In this document: positions 21,805-30,405 of the stretch, piece after piece
Numbering within the stretch: position 1 is the stretch's first letter
How the letters are laid out: the number at the start of each line of letters is the position of its first letter
IMG/VR virus record: IMGVR_UViG_3300037493_001899
Span: 1 to 30,405 of that record
Length of the DNA stretch: 30,405 bases
Source of the DNA: a virus
Direction: 5' to 3' (one strand)
Program-made: the position numbers and the translations under genes
Notes under the pieces: generated by a model
What the model saw: the letters and a program-made list of their open reading frames with translations, nothing else
The model's database searches: none
What the model was told of the DNA's origin: nothing

Positions 21805-24800
21805 ATGACAGACGCAGACAAATTTAAATCAGAAAGTGGTGGATTTTGGCTTGGTGGATGTAATACATCACTAGAACCAGAGTCTATTCCATCAGCACCT
21901 TATCCACAATATGCATGGGGTGAAAACATTGATAATTCAAGAGGTCAATTATCTACTAGGGATGGATTTGATCAAGTATTAACATTGCCAGGTGGAAAAC
22001 CACAAATGCTAGCTCATTTCCGTACAAGCAATAACTGGGTTGATTATGCTGTATGCGTAGTTTCTGGACAAGTTTATGTCTCACCAGCACCATTCACACA
22101 ATGGAGGAATTTAGGAGTATCCTTAGATGGTAATGTAAATATCTGTACTCATACAATTGTTGAAAGAGGTGCTAAAAGAACAGAAGAGGATGGAGATGGT
22201 AAGGGTAGAGAATTAATCTGTCCTAAACGATACATTGTCATTCAAGATGGTAAAAATCCTGCAGTAGCATGGGATGGTGGTTATGTAGTAAATAGACCAC
22301 CAGAAATTCCAATTGGCAAATGGATGGCTTATGTAAATAACCGCTTATTTGTTTCTGTTGGAGAAGAAATATTTTGGTCTGATATTGCTGATCCATTTTC
22401 CTTTTACGACATGGGATTTTTAGCTGATGGTGGTCAATTCAGACTTCGTTCACCTGTCACAGGTTTAGCAATGAGTCCAGACGGACAATCATTACTAGCC
22501 TTTGAAACTGACGCATGTTGGAGGTTTTTAGTTAGCACACAAATTAAAAGAGAAAACGACTGGAAAACTACTCCAGGATTTCAAACTAAAATTCTCAATG
22601 GTGTTGGCTGTTTAGCTGGTAATTCCTTTGTAGAACACTATGGAGATTTATGGTGGTGGTCGAATAAAGATTTAATTAGTTTTCGTAGGGCATTATCTGT
22701 CAATACAGAAGATGAATTAAATCAGACAGATTTAGAAATGTCTAGAAGTAGGAATAAATTTGGAAATATACAAGATGATGTCTGTGGTATTTCACATTTA
22801 AACTATTTGTTAGTCAATACACCTGTTAACGAAATTTGGGCTAAAAACAATAGTCCTGCAAGTCTATTAAATACTAATACCTCACCAGCCTGGATGGGAA
22901 TTTGGACTGGATTAAGAGTCAAAGAATTTGCAAGTTTTTATTCAAATGGGGAGCTATATACATTAGCATTATCACATGACTACGATAATAAAACACGACT
23001 ATGGAGACTATTTAATGGTAGGCAAGAAGACAACACAAATAGAATTAAATGTGCCTATGAGTCAAGAGCTCACAGCTTTAGTGCTGTAACACAAATGAAA
23101 CGAATCCGTTGGTTTGATTTTATGATTCAACGCATTTGGGGAGATGTGGATATTAAAGGTTGGTTTCGTGGTCTAAGAGGCGGATGGAATCAAGCCCTAG
23201 AAAAAGCAATTAAATCAGCTAAAGCCTTAGATGAATATGGTGGAAAGGTACTACAATTTCGTAGGTTATACAGCGAAGATGTAGCACCAGAGGGATTGGA
23301 TTGTCAAAATTGTGGTCAAGAATCTAACCTTATTGATACTATTGACTTTGCATTCCAAATACAATTGCAGTGGGAGGGTGAATGCTCACTAGATAATTAC
23401 CGTTTAGCCGCATTTATAGAAACTGAGCAATTAACAGGACAATGTGAGACAGACGAGGTTGTACCTGCTGTAGTAAACAATTGTTTGCCAGCATTAAACT
23501 ATCGTCCTACTTATTTTGAGCAACCTACAAATACAGTTAATGTACCATTCCAGCAAGATTTGTGCGATGGTGCAAGCCCTATGGTAGCTGTAACTGTAAG
23601 CTCTTTAAATACTCCTACAGATACAAATATTATAAAAAATCAAATACAAGGTAGTCAGTGTCCATGTACAGCAATGCGATCATTTACATCTACTCAAACT
23701 GCTACAGCAAATTGTGTAGTAGGTGATGGAGCTATTGTTACTAAAACTGCTACAGCAACATCATCAATTAGTCAATACGATGCTGATAAAAAAGCATTAG
23801 CACAAGCACAAGCATTAGCAGATGCAGAATTACATTGTACCTGGACTTCTACGGAGACGGTTACTGTACAATGTGCTGTAGGGTTAATGGGGCAACCAGT
23901 TACTAAAACTGCTTCTTATACTAGTACAATATCTCAAAAAGACGCAGACGAGCATGCTACAGCAATGGCTACTAATATGGCAAATCATGAGTTAATTTGC
24001 TCAGCACCTGTAGATTTTGTTAGAATTGGTGGTATTGGTGGTGGATTAGGGCCTAACATGGGAAATATCGGACTGTATAAAAACAATGGAAGTCCATCTA
24101 ATAATTGGCAGGGTTCTGCAGGTACAGATGGTATTGTTTATGGTATGGCAGAAAATCCAGCATTTACTTATGTTGTTGGGGATTTTAATAAGTATAATGG
24201 TGCTAATTCATATTGTTTAGTAAAAATGTCTAGATATGGAGTAAGAGACTCATCATTTGCTAATTCATTCTATACTAATACTGGTGCTAGGTCAGCCTCT
24301 GTAGTTTGTGCTGTTGGTGTGAATGGTTACGATCAAGTAGCATTAGGTGGATTATTTACACATTGGAGGGGTGTTGCTGCTGAGAACTTTGTAATAGTAA
24401 ATGGTACAACAGGGGCTAAAGTATCTACTGCATTTCCAGGTGCTGATGGATTAATTAGAAAAGTCATCAAGAGTGGAAATGGTTGGATAATAATTGGTGA
24501 TTTTAATAATATTGGTACTAATGCACGCCCTTATATAGCTAGATTAAATGGTGATGGAAGTTTAGATACTGCCTTTTTACCTAACGATAGTGGTACAGAG
24601 TTTTTTGGTCCTAATGGTCCTGTGGATAGTATATGTGCAAAAGGAACAGGCTTTATGGTGAGTGGTAGGTTCTCAATGTGGGGCAAAACAATCCAAAAAG
24701 GCATAACTGAATTAACAGCTATAGGTACATTAAATAGTTTCTTTAATTATTCTGGTGATCCAATAAATGGTATAGCTCAAGTAGCCTATGATGGTAGGTA

Positions 24801-25101
24801 TATCTATGTCGGATTTAGTGGTAAACTAAGCAGAGTACAATTATCTGGTGTTATTGATCCAATCTATCCAAACATATCATTTGACGGAGATTTAAATGCA
24901 ATCATAATTAATGGTTTGAATTACATATTATTAGGTGGTTTTAAAAATGTTATTTGTTCCTTTGGTGAGACTACAATTACCAGTCAAGGACAGTTTGCAT
25001 GTCTGCTTAATAAAGATGGTATAATTAACACACAATTTAACTATAATGAAGCTACAGGAAGAGGGTGGTTTGGTAACACATTATACGCTGGAATTGTCTA
25101 A
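21805..25101 (+). CDS. Tail nozzle-like protein fused to DUF5977-like and delta-60-like repeats (1098 aa)
   Basis: Residues 1 to about 560 resemble podovirus tail nozzle proteins: a beta-propeller-like region with RGQLSTRDGFDQVL, the NNRLFVSVGEEIFWSDIADP stretch and LAMSPDGQSLLAFETDACW. Residues about 624-730 hold two repeats of the form (F/W)TST.T.T..C.VG, then KTA..TS(S/T)ISQ.DAD.HA.A.A....A..ELXC, as in DUF5977 repeats of Bacteroidota surface proteins. Residues about 732-1098 form a propeller of units such as RLNGDGSLDTAF and VGDFNKYNGANS, matching delta-60 repeats. The C-terminal parts probably stick to the host surface, making this a combined conduit and receptor-binding protein. It follows the preceding gene by 2 bases. 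Confidence 0.72.
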   Translation: MTDADKFKSESGGFWLGGCNTSLEPESIPSAPYPQYAWGENIDNSRGQLSTRDGFDQVLTLPGGKPQMLAHFRTSNNWVDYAVCVVSGQVYVSPAPFTQWRNLGVSLDGNVNICTHTIVERGAKRTEEDGDGKGRELICPKRYIVIQDGKNPAVAWDGGYVVNRPPEIPIGKWMAYVNNRLFVSVGEEIFWSDIADPFSFYDMGFLADGGQFRLRSPVTGLAMSPDGQSLLAFETDACWRFLVSTQIKRENDWKTTPGFQTKILNGVGCLAGNSFVEHYGDLWWWSNKDLISFRRALSVNTEDELNQTDLEMSRSRNKFGNIQDDVCGISHLNYLLVNTPVNEIWAKNNSPASLLNTNTSPAWMGIWTGLRVKEFASFYSNGELYTLALSHDYDNKTRLWRLFNGRQEDNTNRIKCAYESRAHSFSAVTQMKRIRWFDFMIQRIWGDVDIKGWFRGLRGGWNQALEKAIKSAKALDEYGGKVLQFRRLYSEDVAPEGLDCQNCGQESNLIDTIDFAFQIQLQWEGECSLDNYRLAAFIETEQLTGQCETDEVVPAVVNNCLPALNYRPTYFEQPTNTVNVPFQQDLCDGASPMVAVTVSSLNTPTDTNIIKNQIQGSQCPCTAMRSFTSTQTATANCVVGDGAIVTKTATATSSISQYDADKKALAQAQALADAELHCTWTSTETVTVQCAVGLMGQPVTKTASYTSTISQKDADEHATAMATNMANHELICSAPVDFVRIGGIGGGLGPNMGNIGLYKNNGSPSNNWQGSAGTDGIVYGMAENPAFTYVVGDFNKYNGANSYCLVKMSRYGVRDSSFANSFYTNTGARSASVVCAVGVNGYDQVALGGLFTHWRGVAAENFVIVNGTTGAKVSTAFPGADGLIRKVIKSGNGWIIIGDFNNIGTNARPYIARLNGDGSLDTAFLPNDSGTEFFGPNGPVDSICAKGTGFMVSGRFSMWGKTIQKGITELTAIGTLNSFFNYSGDPINGIAQVAYDGRYIYVGFSGKLSRVQLSGVIDPIYPNISFDGDLNAIIINGLNYILLGGFKNVICSFGETTITSQGQFACLLNKDGIINTQFNYNEATGRGWFGNTLYAGIV

Positions 25102-25106
25102 TAACT

Positions 25107-25457
25107 ATGAATATAATTAAAGTTGATCCTAAAGGAAAAGAACTAGAAGAATTTGCAAAATCATTTAATCATCCATACAATCCAAATTTACGAACACTAG
25201 TAGCCGTAAATGATAAAAATGAGTGGTTAGGGTTTCTACAATTTATTGACTTACCATGCACAATTTCAGCGTGGAAGAAGCCAGGAATTGAGACAATAAA
25301 AGCAATAAAACTAATGAAAAACACCGTTGCAAAAGAATGTGGTGGAGCAGCATTAACAGGGTGCGCTCCAGATAGTCCTTTTTATCCACATATGGAGAGA
25401 TTGGGTTTTACAAAAGCTAATCTTGAGCTATATTTTACAGTAGATGAAAGTATATAA
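25107..25457 (+). CDS. Short GNAT-like acetyltransferase-fold protein (116 aa)
   Basis: The order of elements is GNAT-like but minimal: an N-terminal strand, RTLVAVNDKNEWLGFLQFID as the central beta hairpin, a helix (IKAIKLMKNTVAKECGG), and a C-terminal FYPHMERLGFTK, which resembles the Y...LGF ending of N-acetyltransferases. The acetyl-CoA loop (Q/R..G.G/A) is not convincing, so catalysis is doubtful. Small GNAT-like proteins occur next to internal virion genes in several podophages and may assist assembly or enter the cell with DNA. Its last 14 bases overlap the next gene. Confidence 0.5.
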   Translation: MNIIKVDPKGKELEEFAKSFNHPYNPNLRTLVAVNDKNEWLGFLQFIDLPCTISAWKKPGIETIKAIKLMKNTVAKECGGAALTGCAPDSPFYPHMERLGFTKANLELYFTVDESI

Positions 25458-26076
25458 TTTATTTCTAGGCATATTGTTTGTCATTGCGTTAGCTTTATCA
25501 TTTAATGATGCTAATGCTGGGCTGTCTATGATGTTTTTAATTGGTTGTTGGACGCAAGTACCAGAGTATAACAGGACAGACATCCCAAAGATGAATAAGA
25601 CTGTTAATAATGAAGTTACACGAAATTTAGATTTTAGTTGGAATGATGAGAAAACTCGTCAACCAGACCTATCATTTTTAAGGTCTCAAGTTCCTAAAGA
25701 AATCAAGTCCGATTTAGCATTAGGTGGTAGATTACGCAGTGATACGCAGGACACTCTAGTACAGGGAGCATTAAACGATACTGCAGGTAGTGGGGTAATT
25801 AATTCATTTAGTGGTAGAGGTGCTGTAGCCAAAGATTTAGGTCAAATGTCAGAAGGATTACATCAAACAAGATTAGCAAGGGCTCAAGATTATGTAAAAT
25901 CTGAACCTCTAGAATTTTTAGGACTTAAAGCAGGTGATATCGGTTCTATCTTCGTAGATGACAAGGTTAGACAGTTCCAAAACAAAAAAGACCAAGCACA
26001 AGCACAACAAGCGGATACAGCAACAAACATTGCAATTGGACTGGGTGTCGCTAATATGGTTGCTAGCTTAATTTAA
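25444..26076 (+). CDS. Putative internal virion/ejection protein with N-terminal hydrophobic helix (210 aa)
   Basis: Residues 4-35 contain two short hydrophobic stretches (VYNLFLGILFVIALALSF and GLSMMFLIGCW) that could act as a signal anchor or membrane-inserting helix. The middle is polar and helical (LSFLRSQVPKEIKSDLALGG). A KKDQAQAQQADTATNIAIG region and a hydrophobic end (LGVANMVASLI) follow. A protein with amphipathic or hydrophobic termini directly after the nozzle gene fits ejection proteins that leave the capsid and form a channel across the envelope. No lytic motif is present. Confidence 0.6.
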   Translation: MKVYNLFLGILFVIALALSFNDANAGLSMMFLIGCWTQVPEYNRTDIPKMNKTVNNEVTRNLDFSWNDEKTRQPDLSFLRSQVPKEIKSDLALGGRLRSDTQDTLVQGALNDTAGSGVINSFSGRGAVAKDLGQMSEGLHQTRLARAQDYVKSEPLEFLGLKAGDIGSIFVDDKVRQFQNKKDQAQAQQADTATNIAIGLGVANMVASLI

Positions 26077-26080
26077 TATT

Positions 26081-27421
26081 ATGGCATACTCATCAGAATT
26101 AACAGGTGGAGGTCTTAGACTACCATCAATTGACTACACATTGACTAAACCGATGAATGTACTTGGTGCAATTAATAGTGGTCTAGATTTGGGCAATACT
26201 GTAATGGATCAGCCAAATACTAATCGCGCTAGGCAGATTGTTACTAAACAGCAAGGTCTCATTTTAAATGACAAAATGAAGCCAACTGATATTACTGTTG
26301 ATGCAAATGGAGGATTAAAAAGCAAATTAGAAGATCCCTTAACTTATGAATTAGCAAGGGCTTTGGATGCAGCTAAGACTAAAACAGAAAGCCTGCAAGG
26401 TGAAAACTATTCATCTATGATTAATCGTAGAAAGGAATTACTACCTTACGAACAAGATCAATTGTCTGGTAAAGCAGGGCAATTAGAAATTAAATCTGCA
26501 TTAGATCAGATAAAGGCAGAGGGGCTTTTAAGTCCAGAAGTTAAAACAGTAACTGATAGTACTGGTAAACAACATCAAATATTAAATGGTAAAGTAATAA
26601 AAGAACCAACTGGATTTACATTACCAGAGGGAGTTAATGTAGGTGACAAAGTACTAGATGAAAATGGAAACGAAACTGGATTAATGTACGGAGCTAAAGG
26701 TACTGTTAATGATCCTGGATATATAACTCCTGTACAGCAGTCAAAACTAGATGCTGCTGCTACTAAAGTTAGACCTACAGATAGATTTACACCATATGTT
26801 ACTGACGAGAAAGCTGAAGCTAAAGCAAAGTCAGATTGGCGTGAAAAAGACACATTTAAGGTAGATGAAAGTAATTTAAATGATTTAGCAAGAATGAAGT
26901 CATTAAATGAAAAAATTTGGTCTGGTGGAATTGGTGGTTCGGTTGGAAAAACAGCTACGGCATTTGGGGTTAAGGAAAATGTTGAGTTTGAATCAATTTC
27001 TAATAGATTGGCAAAAGGGCAACGAATTCCTGGCGAAGGTTCAATGTCAAATTATGATGCAGAAACATTAAAAAAGACTGTTCCTGGTACTGATAAGCCT
27101 AAAGAGACAAACGATAAAATAATTGAAGCTTTTAAATTAGCAAGTGAGCGTGGCATGGAAAAAAGTAAAGCATTTACTGAACTCTTTAACAAAGGATATT
27201 CTGTAGATCAAGCAGAAGGATTTTGGAAAGACTACGCAGATAACAATAGATTGTTTTCAGAAGTTAATGGAGAATTAAGCATAAATAAACCATCTAAAGG
27301 ATTTAATACATGGTTTTCTTCGCAGAAAAATAGATCGGTAGCATCTGAATTATTAAAACAAGCTGGTGGAGATAAGGTAAAAGCCAGAGAACTAGCAAAA
27401 GCACAAGGATACAATTTTTAA
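26081..27421 (+). CDS. Putative internal virion/ejection protein (446 aa)
   Basis: Long, hydrophilic and mostly helical, with Lys- and Glu-rich segments (LARALDAAKTKTESLQGEN, KAEAKAKSDWREKDTFK) and a weak beta segment in the middle (TLPEGVNVGDKVLDENGNE). The C-terminus VASELLKQAGGDKVKARELAK is a repeated helix type seen in many phage internal proteins. No catalytic motif is recognised. It starts 4 bases after the previous stop in a TAATATTATG context. Located in the run of putative ejection genes. Confidence 0.6.
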   Translation: MAYSSELTGGGLRLPSIDYTLTKPMNVLGAINSGLDLGNTVMDQPNTNRARQIVTKQQGLILNDKMKPTDITVDANGGLKSKLEDPLTYELARALDAAKTKTESLQGENYSSMINRRKELLPYEQDQLSGKAGQLEIKSALDQIKAEGLLSPEVKTVTDSTGKQHQILNGKVIKEPTGFTLPEGVNVGDKVLDENGNETGLMYGAKGTVNDPGYITPVQQSKLDAAATKVRPTDRFTPYVTDEKAEAKAKSDWREKDTFKVDESNLNDLARMKSLNEKIWSGGIGGSVGKTATAFGVKENVEFESISNRLAKGQRIPGEGSMSNYDAETLKKTVPGTDKPKETNDKIIEAFKLASERGMEKSKAFTELFNKGYSVDQAEGFWKDYADNNRLFSEVNGELSINKPSKGFNTWFSSQKNRSVASELLKQAGGDKVKARELAKAQGYNF

Positions 27422-27425
27422 TATT

Positions 27426-28346
27426 ATGGATATTTTTGATGAAATAGAAGCAGAAAGTAAAGGACAAACTTCTGGGCAAACTTCTGATATTTTTGACGAT
27501 ATTGATGAAACTACCGTAGCAAATACACCAGTAGCAGCACCTATAGAAAAACAAGTAGAAGCGCCTAAATCATTAGGACAGAGAGCTTATGACTTTTCTA
27601 CTTCTTTGTATGGTGGTGGACTTAGAGGGTGGAATAGAGGAGCTAAATATGCAGATTTAATGACTACTGGAATTGCACATACAATTGCAGGGGGTCTAGG
27701 TAGAACAGACATACAAGATAAACTAGGAGAAGAGGCATTAAAAATACAAGAAGAGTCACAAGATAGAGAAAACAAAATTAATTCTAAAATAGTTAATAAA
27801 ACAGTAGGAGATATTGGCGATTTCTTCCTTAGTCCAGAAGGTATTGCTACTAATATGATTGGTGGTAGTGCAACAAAATTAGGAGCAAAAGGAGTTAAAG
27901 CAGCAACAAAATATGGTGCTAATTTATTAGAGAAAAAAGGGGGAAATTTGGCAACAAAAATATTACCACTATCTAATAAACTAACTACTGCGGCAAATGG
28001 TAGTTTAGTTATGGCAGGTGGTATGGCAGGTAGTGGCTATGGATCAATACCTATGAATATAGCTGCTGGAGTATTAAATACTCCTCGAATGATTAAATAT
28101 GCTGGTCAGTCTGTAGAAGGACTTGGTGCTTTAGGAAATGCTGTAGCCGATGTGCCTATGGGTGCAATTAGAGGTACACTAGCTGACTTAGCAACAAGAA
28201 GTGCTTTAATTGGTGGTGGCAGATGGGCATTAGGCAAAGCTAGAGACACAGCTACTGAAGCTATCCATAAGGCTCAAAATGGTGGAGAAGAAGAACCTCC
28301 TAAAGGTCAAATTTATGGTAGGACAGAACTATCTACGCCTCAATAA
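27426..28346 (+). CDS. Putative internal virion/membrane-interacting protein (306 aa)
   Basis: The acidic N-terminus contains a duplicated short unit (IFDEIEAESKGQTSGQ and DIFDDIDE). Residues 60-250 are rich in Gly and Ala with many small amphipathic segments (GGGLRGWNRGAKYADLM, GIATNMIGGSATKLGAKGVK, GGMAGSGYGSIPMNIAAG). This is typical of phage proteins that insert into or cross membranes during DNA delivery. The C-terminal 30 residues are polar. It starts with the same TAATATTATG context as the gene before it, indicating one unit. Confidence 0.58.
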   Translation: MDIFDEIEAESKGQTSGQTSDIFDDIDETTVANTPVAAPIEKQVEAPKSLGQRAYDFSTSLYGGGLRGWNRGAKYADLMTTGIAHTIAGGLGRTDIQDKLGEEALKIQEESQDRENKINSKIVNKTVGDIGDFFLSPEGIATNMIGGSATKLGAKGVKAATKYGANLLEKKGGNLATKILPLSNKLTTAANGSLVMAGGMAGSGYGSIPMNIAAGVLNTPRMIKYAGQSVEGLGALGNAVADVPMGAIRGTLADLATRSALIGGGRWALGKARDTATEAIHKAQNGGEEEPPKGQIYGRTELSTPQ

Positions 28347-28363
28347 TGAACTAAATTATAATT

Positions 28364-28840
28364 ATGATACCAGAACAAATAATTAATGTGTTAAAGGGAA
28401 CAGACGCATTGCTAATTCCACCACAAAACGAGGGTACTGTACCTACAGAGGCTGAGAATTTTGTATTAGAACATTTAGAACCTTTAATTGCATTAGGACT
28501 TAAATTAGCAACAGACGATGGCAATCCACAGGTAGCAGGCGATGAAACATATCTACTATTTAATCCAGATGGATTTGACGAGGAAGCAGTAATGCAAGCA
28601 GCAGATCAAGGAAGATTAGCAGAATTTGTAAATGGTGCTGGAAACAATGTTAAACCTACTAATCCAATCGCTATCGTAAAGGTTCGTAATAAAAAGTCTG
28701 GTGCAACAGTTAGAGACATATTAACTGACTCTCCAGAAACTACCATGTCTGCCGCTCAAAGAAATAACACAGAAGACCATGTTGTAGCTGTAGAACCAGC
28801 AAGCAATGATACATTATTGAATGCTCTAGATAATAGATAA
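28364..28840 (+). CDS. Unknown acidic virion-region protein (158 aa)
   Basis: An acidic protein beginning MIPEQIINVLKGTDALLIPP, with a long helix (AENFVLEHLEPLIALGLKLA) and a region of YLLFNPDGFDEEAVMQAADQG type; a strand-like IAIVKVRNKKSGATVRDI follows. No family recognised. TAAATTAT at 28352-28359 sits 4 bases before the ATG, as at two promoters in this window, but no TTG lies 19 bases upstream (TAT is there instead). A weak internal promoter is possible. The gene is 3 bases from the next. Confidence 0.6.
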   Translation: MIPEQIINVLKGTDALLIPPQNEGTVPTEAENFVLEHLEPLIALGLKLATDDGNPQVAGDETYLLFNPDGFDEEAVMQAADQGRLAEFVNGAGNNVKPTNPIAIVKVRNKKSGATVRDILTDSPETTMSAAQRNNTEDHVVAVEPASNDTLLNALDNR

Positions 28841-28843
28841 TTT

Positions 28844-29839
28844 ATGGGAGATACATATACAACGAAAGCGACCATTTTTGGATTAAATACAAATGGTAGC
28901 ATAGACAGTCTAGATAATGGTAGAGGCTTTATGGGGGCTAATACGCGTGATCCTAGCTTGCAGGGTGTATCTATCCCTATTGACGCATTTAAACAGCTGT
29001 ACGGGTCTGTCAGCGCTGGGAAACAGGCAATACAAAAATATGGTAGTCCTCAATTTGAAGTTACTAATCCAAAAACAGGTCAAACTATCCTAGCTCCTTT
29101 GGCAGATTTAGGTCCTAGTGTAGGGCAACAACAAAAAGGTGTAGGTCTAGATTTAACATATGGTGCTTCTCAAGCCTTAGGTGGTACAGGTCTAGATACA
29201 ATGCAATATAAGGTAGCCTCAGCACCTGGATCAGTTGGTAGTATCTTAGCAGGGCAATTTGGAACACAAGCTAGTCCAGAATTACAAACAGGCGGAGACA
29301 ACAATGTTAAACTTGCACAAAGCTTAACACCTGTCTCTCAAGCTGTCCCTACACAATCTGCAGGTATCAATCCTAGTTCTGGACAATTAGTACAAGGTGG
29401 AACAGCAGGGCCAATGCAACGCAAATCAAGTAGCAGTGGAAATTCTATGAATCCAATTGCACAGGTGGCTCAATCAGCTCTAACTGGTGGTGCTAATGCA
29501 GGTGAGGCTATTGTACAGGCATTACCATTGGTTAATCAATTTGCACAAGGAATTGCAGGTAGAGATACAACAAGTGGATTAGGAAAAGTTGGTGGTTCTG
29601 TTAGAAATGTATTTGAGGGAGATGTAGGGTCTGGAAATCCTAATACACCTTGGCCAACAATCAAAGAATCTATTGCCTCAATATTTAATAAAAATGATAC
29701 ACCTGCTACAAATACTATGACTGCAGCAAATACAGTAAATGTACCAGATCCAGTTGACGCTTCTACATCGTCTAATGCTAAACCACCAAAAACAGGCTTA
29801 GCTAACATATTTAATATGTGGGGTGGGCAGGATGCTTAA
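28844..29839 (+). CDS. Unknown Gly/Ser/Gln-rich virion-region protein (331 aa)
   Basis: Residues 1-130 appear folded (TKATIFGLNTNGSIDSLDNG and LQGVSIPIDAFKQLYGSVSAG). The remainder is rich in Gly, Ser, Gln, Asn and Pro with little hydrophobic core, so it is probably flexible, with one helix near VAQSALTGGANAGEAIVQAL. Last gene of the tail/ejection unit. It could be an internal virion protein, a tail-tip component or a decoration protein; the sequence does not decide. Confidence 0.58.
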   Translation: MGDTYTTKATIFGLNTNGSIDSLDNGRGFMGANTRDPSLQGVSIPIDAFKQLYGSVSAGKQAIQKYGSPQFEVTNPKTGQTILAPLADLGPSVGQQQKGVGLDLTYGASQALGGTGLDTMQYKVASAPGSVGSILAGQFGTQASPELQTGGDNNVKLAQSLTPVSQAVPTQSAGINPSSGQLVQGGTAGPMQRKSSSSGNSMNPIAQVAQSALTGGANAGEAIVQALPLVNQFAQGIAGRDTTSGLGKVGGSVRNVFEGDVGSGNPNTPWPTIKESIASIFNKNDTPATNTMTAANTVNVPDPVDASTSSNAKPPKTGLANIFNMWGGQDA

Positions 29840-29862
29840 TTTAGATTTTTTTTCTAAAAAAA
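29840..29862 (+). terminator. Weak A/T hairpin, possible terminator of the tail unit
   Basis: TTTAGA (29840-29845) pairs with TCTAAA (29853-29858) around an all-T loop directly after the last tail gene. The stem is A/T-rich and is followed by A, not T, so termination on the + strand is uncertain. The rest of the gap to 29976 (about 115 bases) holds no gene. It is AT-rich and should contain the next promoter, but no clear TTG-N17-19-TAnnTTTG pair was found. Confidence 0.25.
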
Positions 29863-29976
29863 AAGCAGCAACAGACATTTCTATATTGTGAGACGATTAG
29901 GTTATTGTATTATTTAGTATAAGTTATTGAATATTATGCATTAAACAATATTTTGAGAAATTTGTCTAATTTTTAT

Positions 29977-30405
29977 ATGAAACTCGCATTAATTACAGGT
30001 TTAACAGGACAAGATGGAAGCCATTTAGCAGACCTTTTATTGAGTAAAGGCTACGAGGTGCATGGAATTGTTAGGAGATCAGCAACGCCTAGAACAGACA
30101 ATATTTGGCATATTTTAGATCAAATACAAATACATTATGGTGAGATTACAGACTCTAGTTTTATTGCTAATTTAGTAAACAAATTGCAACCAGACGAAAT
30201 TTACAATTTAGGGGCTCAATCACATGTCCACTACTCATTCGCCTCTCCTAGAGCTACTGCAGAGGCAACAGGTATTGCTCCGCTTTATCTGTTAGAAGCA
30301 ATTAGGGAAAACCAAATGGCAGGTAATAAACTAATTAAATTCTACCAAGCCTCCTCATCTGAAATGTTTGGAAAGGTACAGGAAATCCCACAAAAAGAAA
30401 CAACA
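29977..30405 (+). CDS. gmd: GDP-mannose 4,6-dehydratase (partial, first 143 aa)
   Basis: The frame runs off the right edge. It opens MKLALITGLTGQDGSHLADL, the dinucleotide-binding GxxGxxG (here GLTGQDGS) of short-chain dehydrogenases as found in GDP-mannose dehydratases. It continues with GYEVHGIVRRSATPRTDNIW, QPDEIYNLGAQSHV, FYQASSSEMFG (with Ser as a candidate of the Ser/Thr-Tyr-Lys triad) and VQEIPQKETT. All are hallmark blocks of Gmd. The enzyme converts GDP-D-mannose to GDP-4-keto-6-deoxy-mannose, the precursor of GDP-fucose, GDP-rhamnose or GDP-perosamine. The catalytic Tyr-Lys pair lies beyond the window. With the two glycosyltransferase genes upstream, it suggests phage-directed deoxy-sugar transfer. 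The start codon has no Shine-Dalgarno. Confidence 0.93.
   Translation, partial: MKLALITGLTGQDGSHLADLLLSKGYEVHGIVRRSATPRTDNIWHILDQIQIHYGEITDSSFIANLVNKLQPDEIYNLGAQSHVHYSFASPRATAEATGIAPLYLLEAIRENQMAGNKLIKFYQASSSEMFGKVQEIPQKETT

Noticed and set aside
1-30405. Stop-codon reassignment (TAG or TGA recoding as in some crAss-like phages)
   Set aside because: Genes end normally at TAA and TGA, TGA is used repeatedly in ATGA overlaps, and no gene needs read-through of TAG or TGA.

Overview
The window is part of the genome of a tailed bacteriophage. All genes lie on the + strand, base composition is AT-rich, and intergenic space is minimal. It reads as the end of an early or accessory block followed by the structural block of a short-tailed (podovirus-like) phage: portal, scaffold, major capsid protein, collagen-like and paralogous fibre proteins, a duplicated-domain tail protein, a very large tail nozzle/adhesin, and a run of probable ejection (internal virion) proteins. 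The large terminase, DNA polymerase and lysis genes are not in the window. The host is probably a member of the Bacteroidota. Start codons are preceded by A/T-rich runs rather than Shine-Dalgarno sequences. Four sites match the TTG / TAnnTTTG promoter pattern of that phylum. The large tail protein carries DUF5977-like and delta-60-like repeats, which I associate with Bacteroidota. The host assignment is an inference.

Layout. 1-270: tail end of an unknown gene, a degenerate tRNA-like element, a strong hairpin and a promoter. 271-4523: a chain of small genes joined by ATGA stop/start overlaps (Acb2/Tad1-like putative nucleotide sponge, 26-residue membrane peptide, HExxH protein, small unknown protein, DNA methyltransferase, zinc-ribbon protein). 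Two intrusions break into this chain: an HNH endonuclease gene lying in a second frame inside an exactly in-frame 612-bp insertion in the methyltransferase, and a cassette with an EcoRI-type adenine methyltransferase plus a truncated DUF262 nuclease gene, bounded by a 23-bp repeat of the methyltransferase 3' end. 4548-8250: portal, a small gene overlapping its 3' end, and the scaffold. 8252-11964: two glycosyltransferase genes with a small gene between them. 11965-12199: promoter and structured leader for the capsid gene. 12200-13444: major capsid gene, then a strong terminator. 13544-19885: fibre and appendage genes, then a terminator. 19970-29839: tail and ejection genes. 29977-30405: start of GDP-mannose 4,6-dehydratase, cut by the window edge.

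How the genes work together. The structural genes form three transcription units. Each starts with a TTG-N19-TAAATT promoter (capsid, fibres, tail), and the first two end in a clear hairpin terminator. Glycosyltransferases sit between scaffold and capsid, and a nucleotide-sugar enzyme follows the tail genes, which suggests that the phage glycosylates its virion or another target with a deoxy-sugar. The left block looks like counter-defence: two DNA methyltransferases, one apparently taken from a restriction pair whose nuclease gene is reduced to a stub, plus a possible cyclic-nucleotide sponge.

The observations most worth following up are the dual-frame HNH insertion with an open host frame, the recombination scar around the EcoRI-type methyltransferase, the near-leaderless promoter geometry, the structured capsid leader, and the fusion of a tail nozzle to surface-type repeats.
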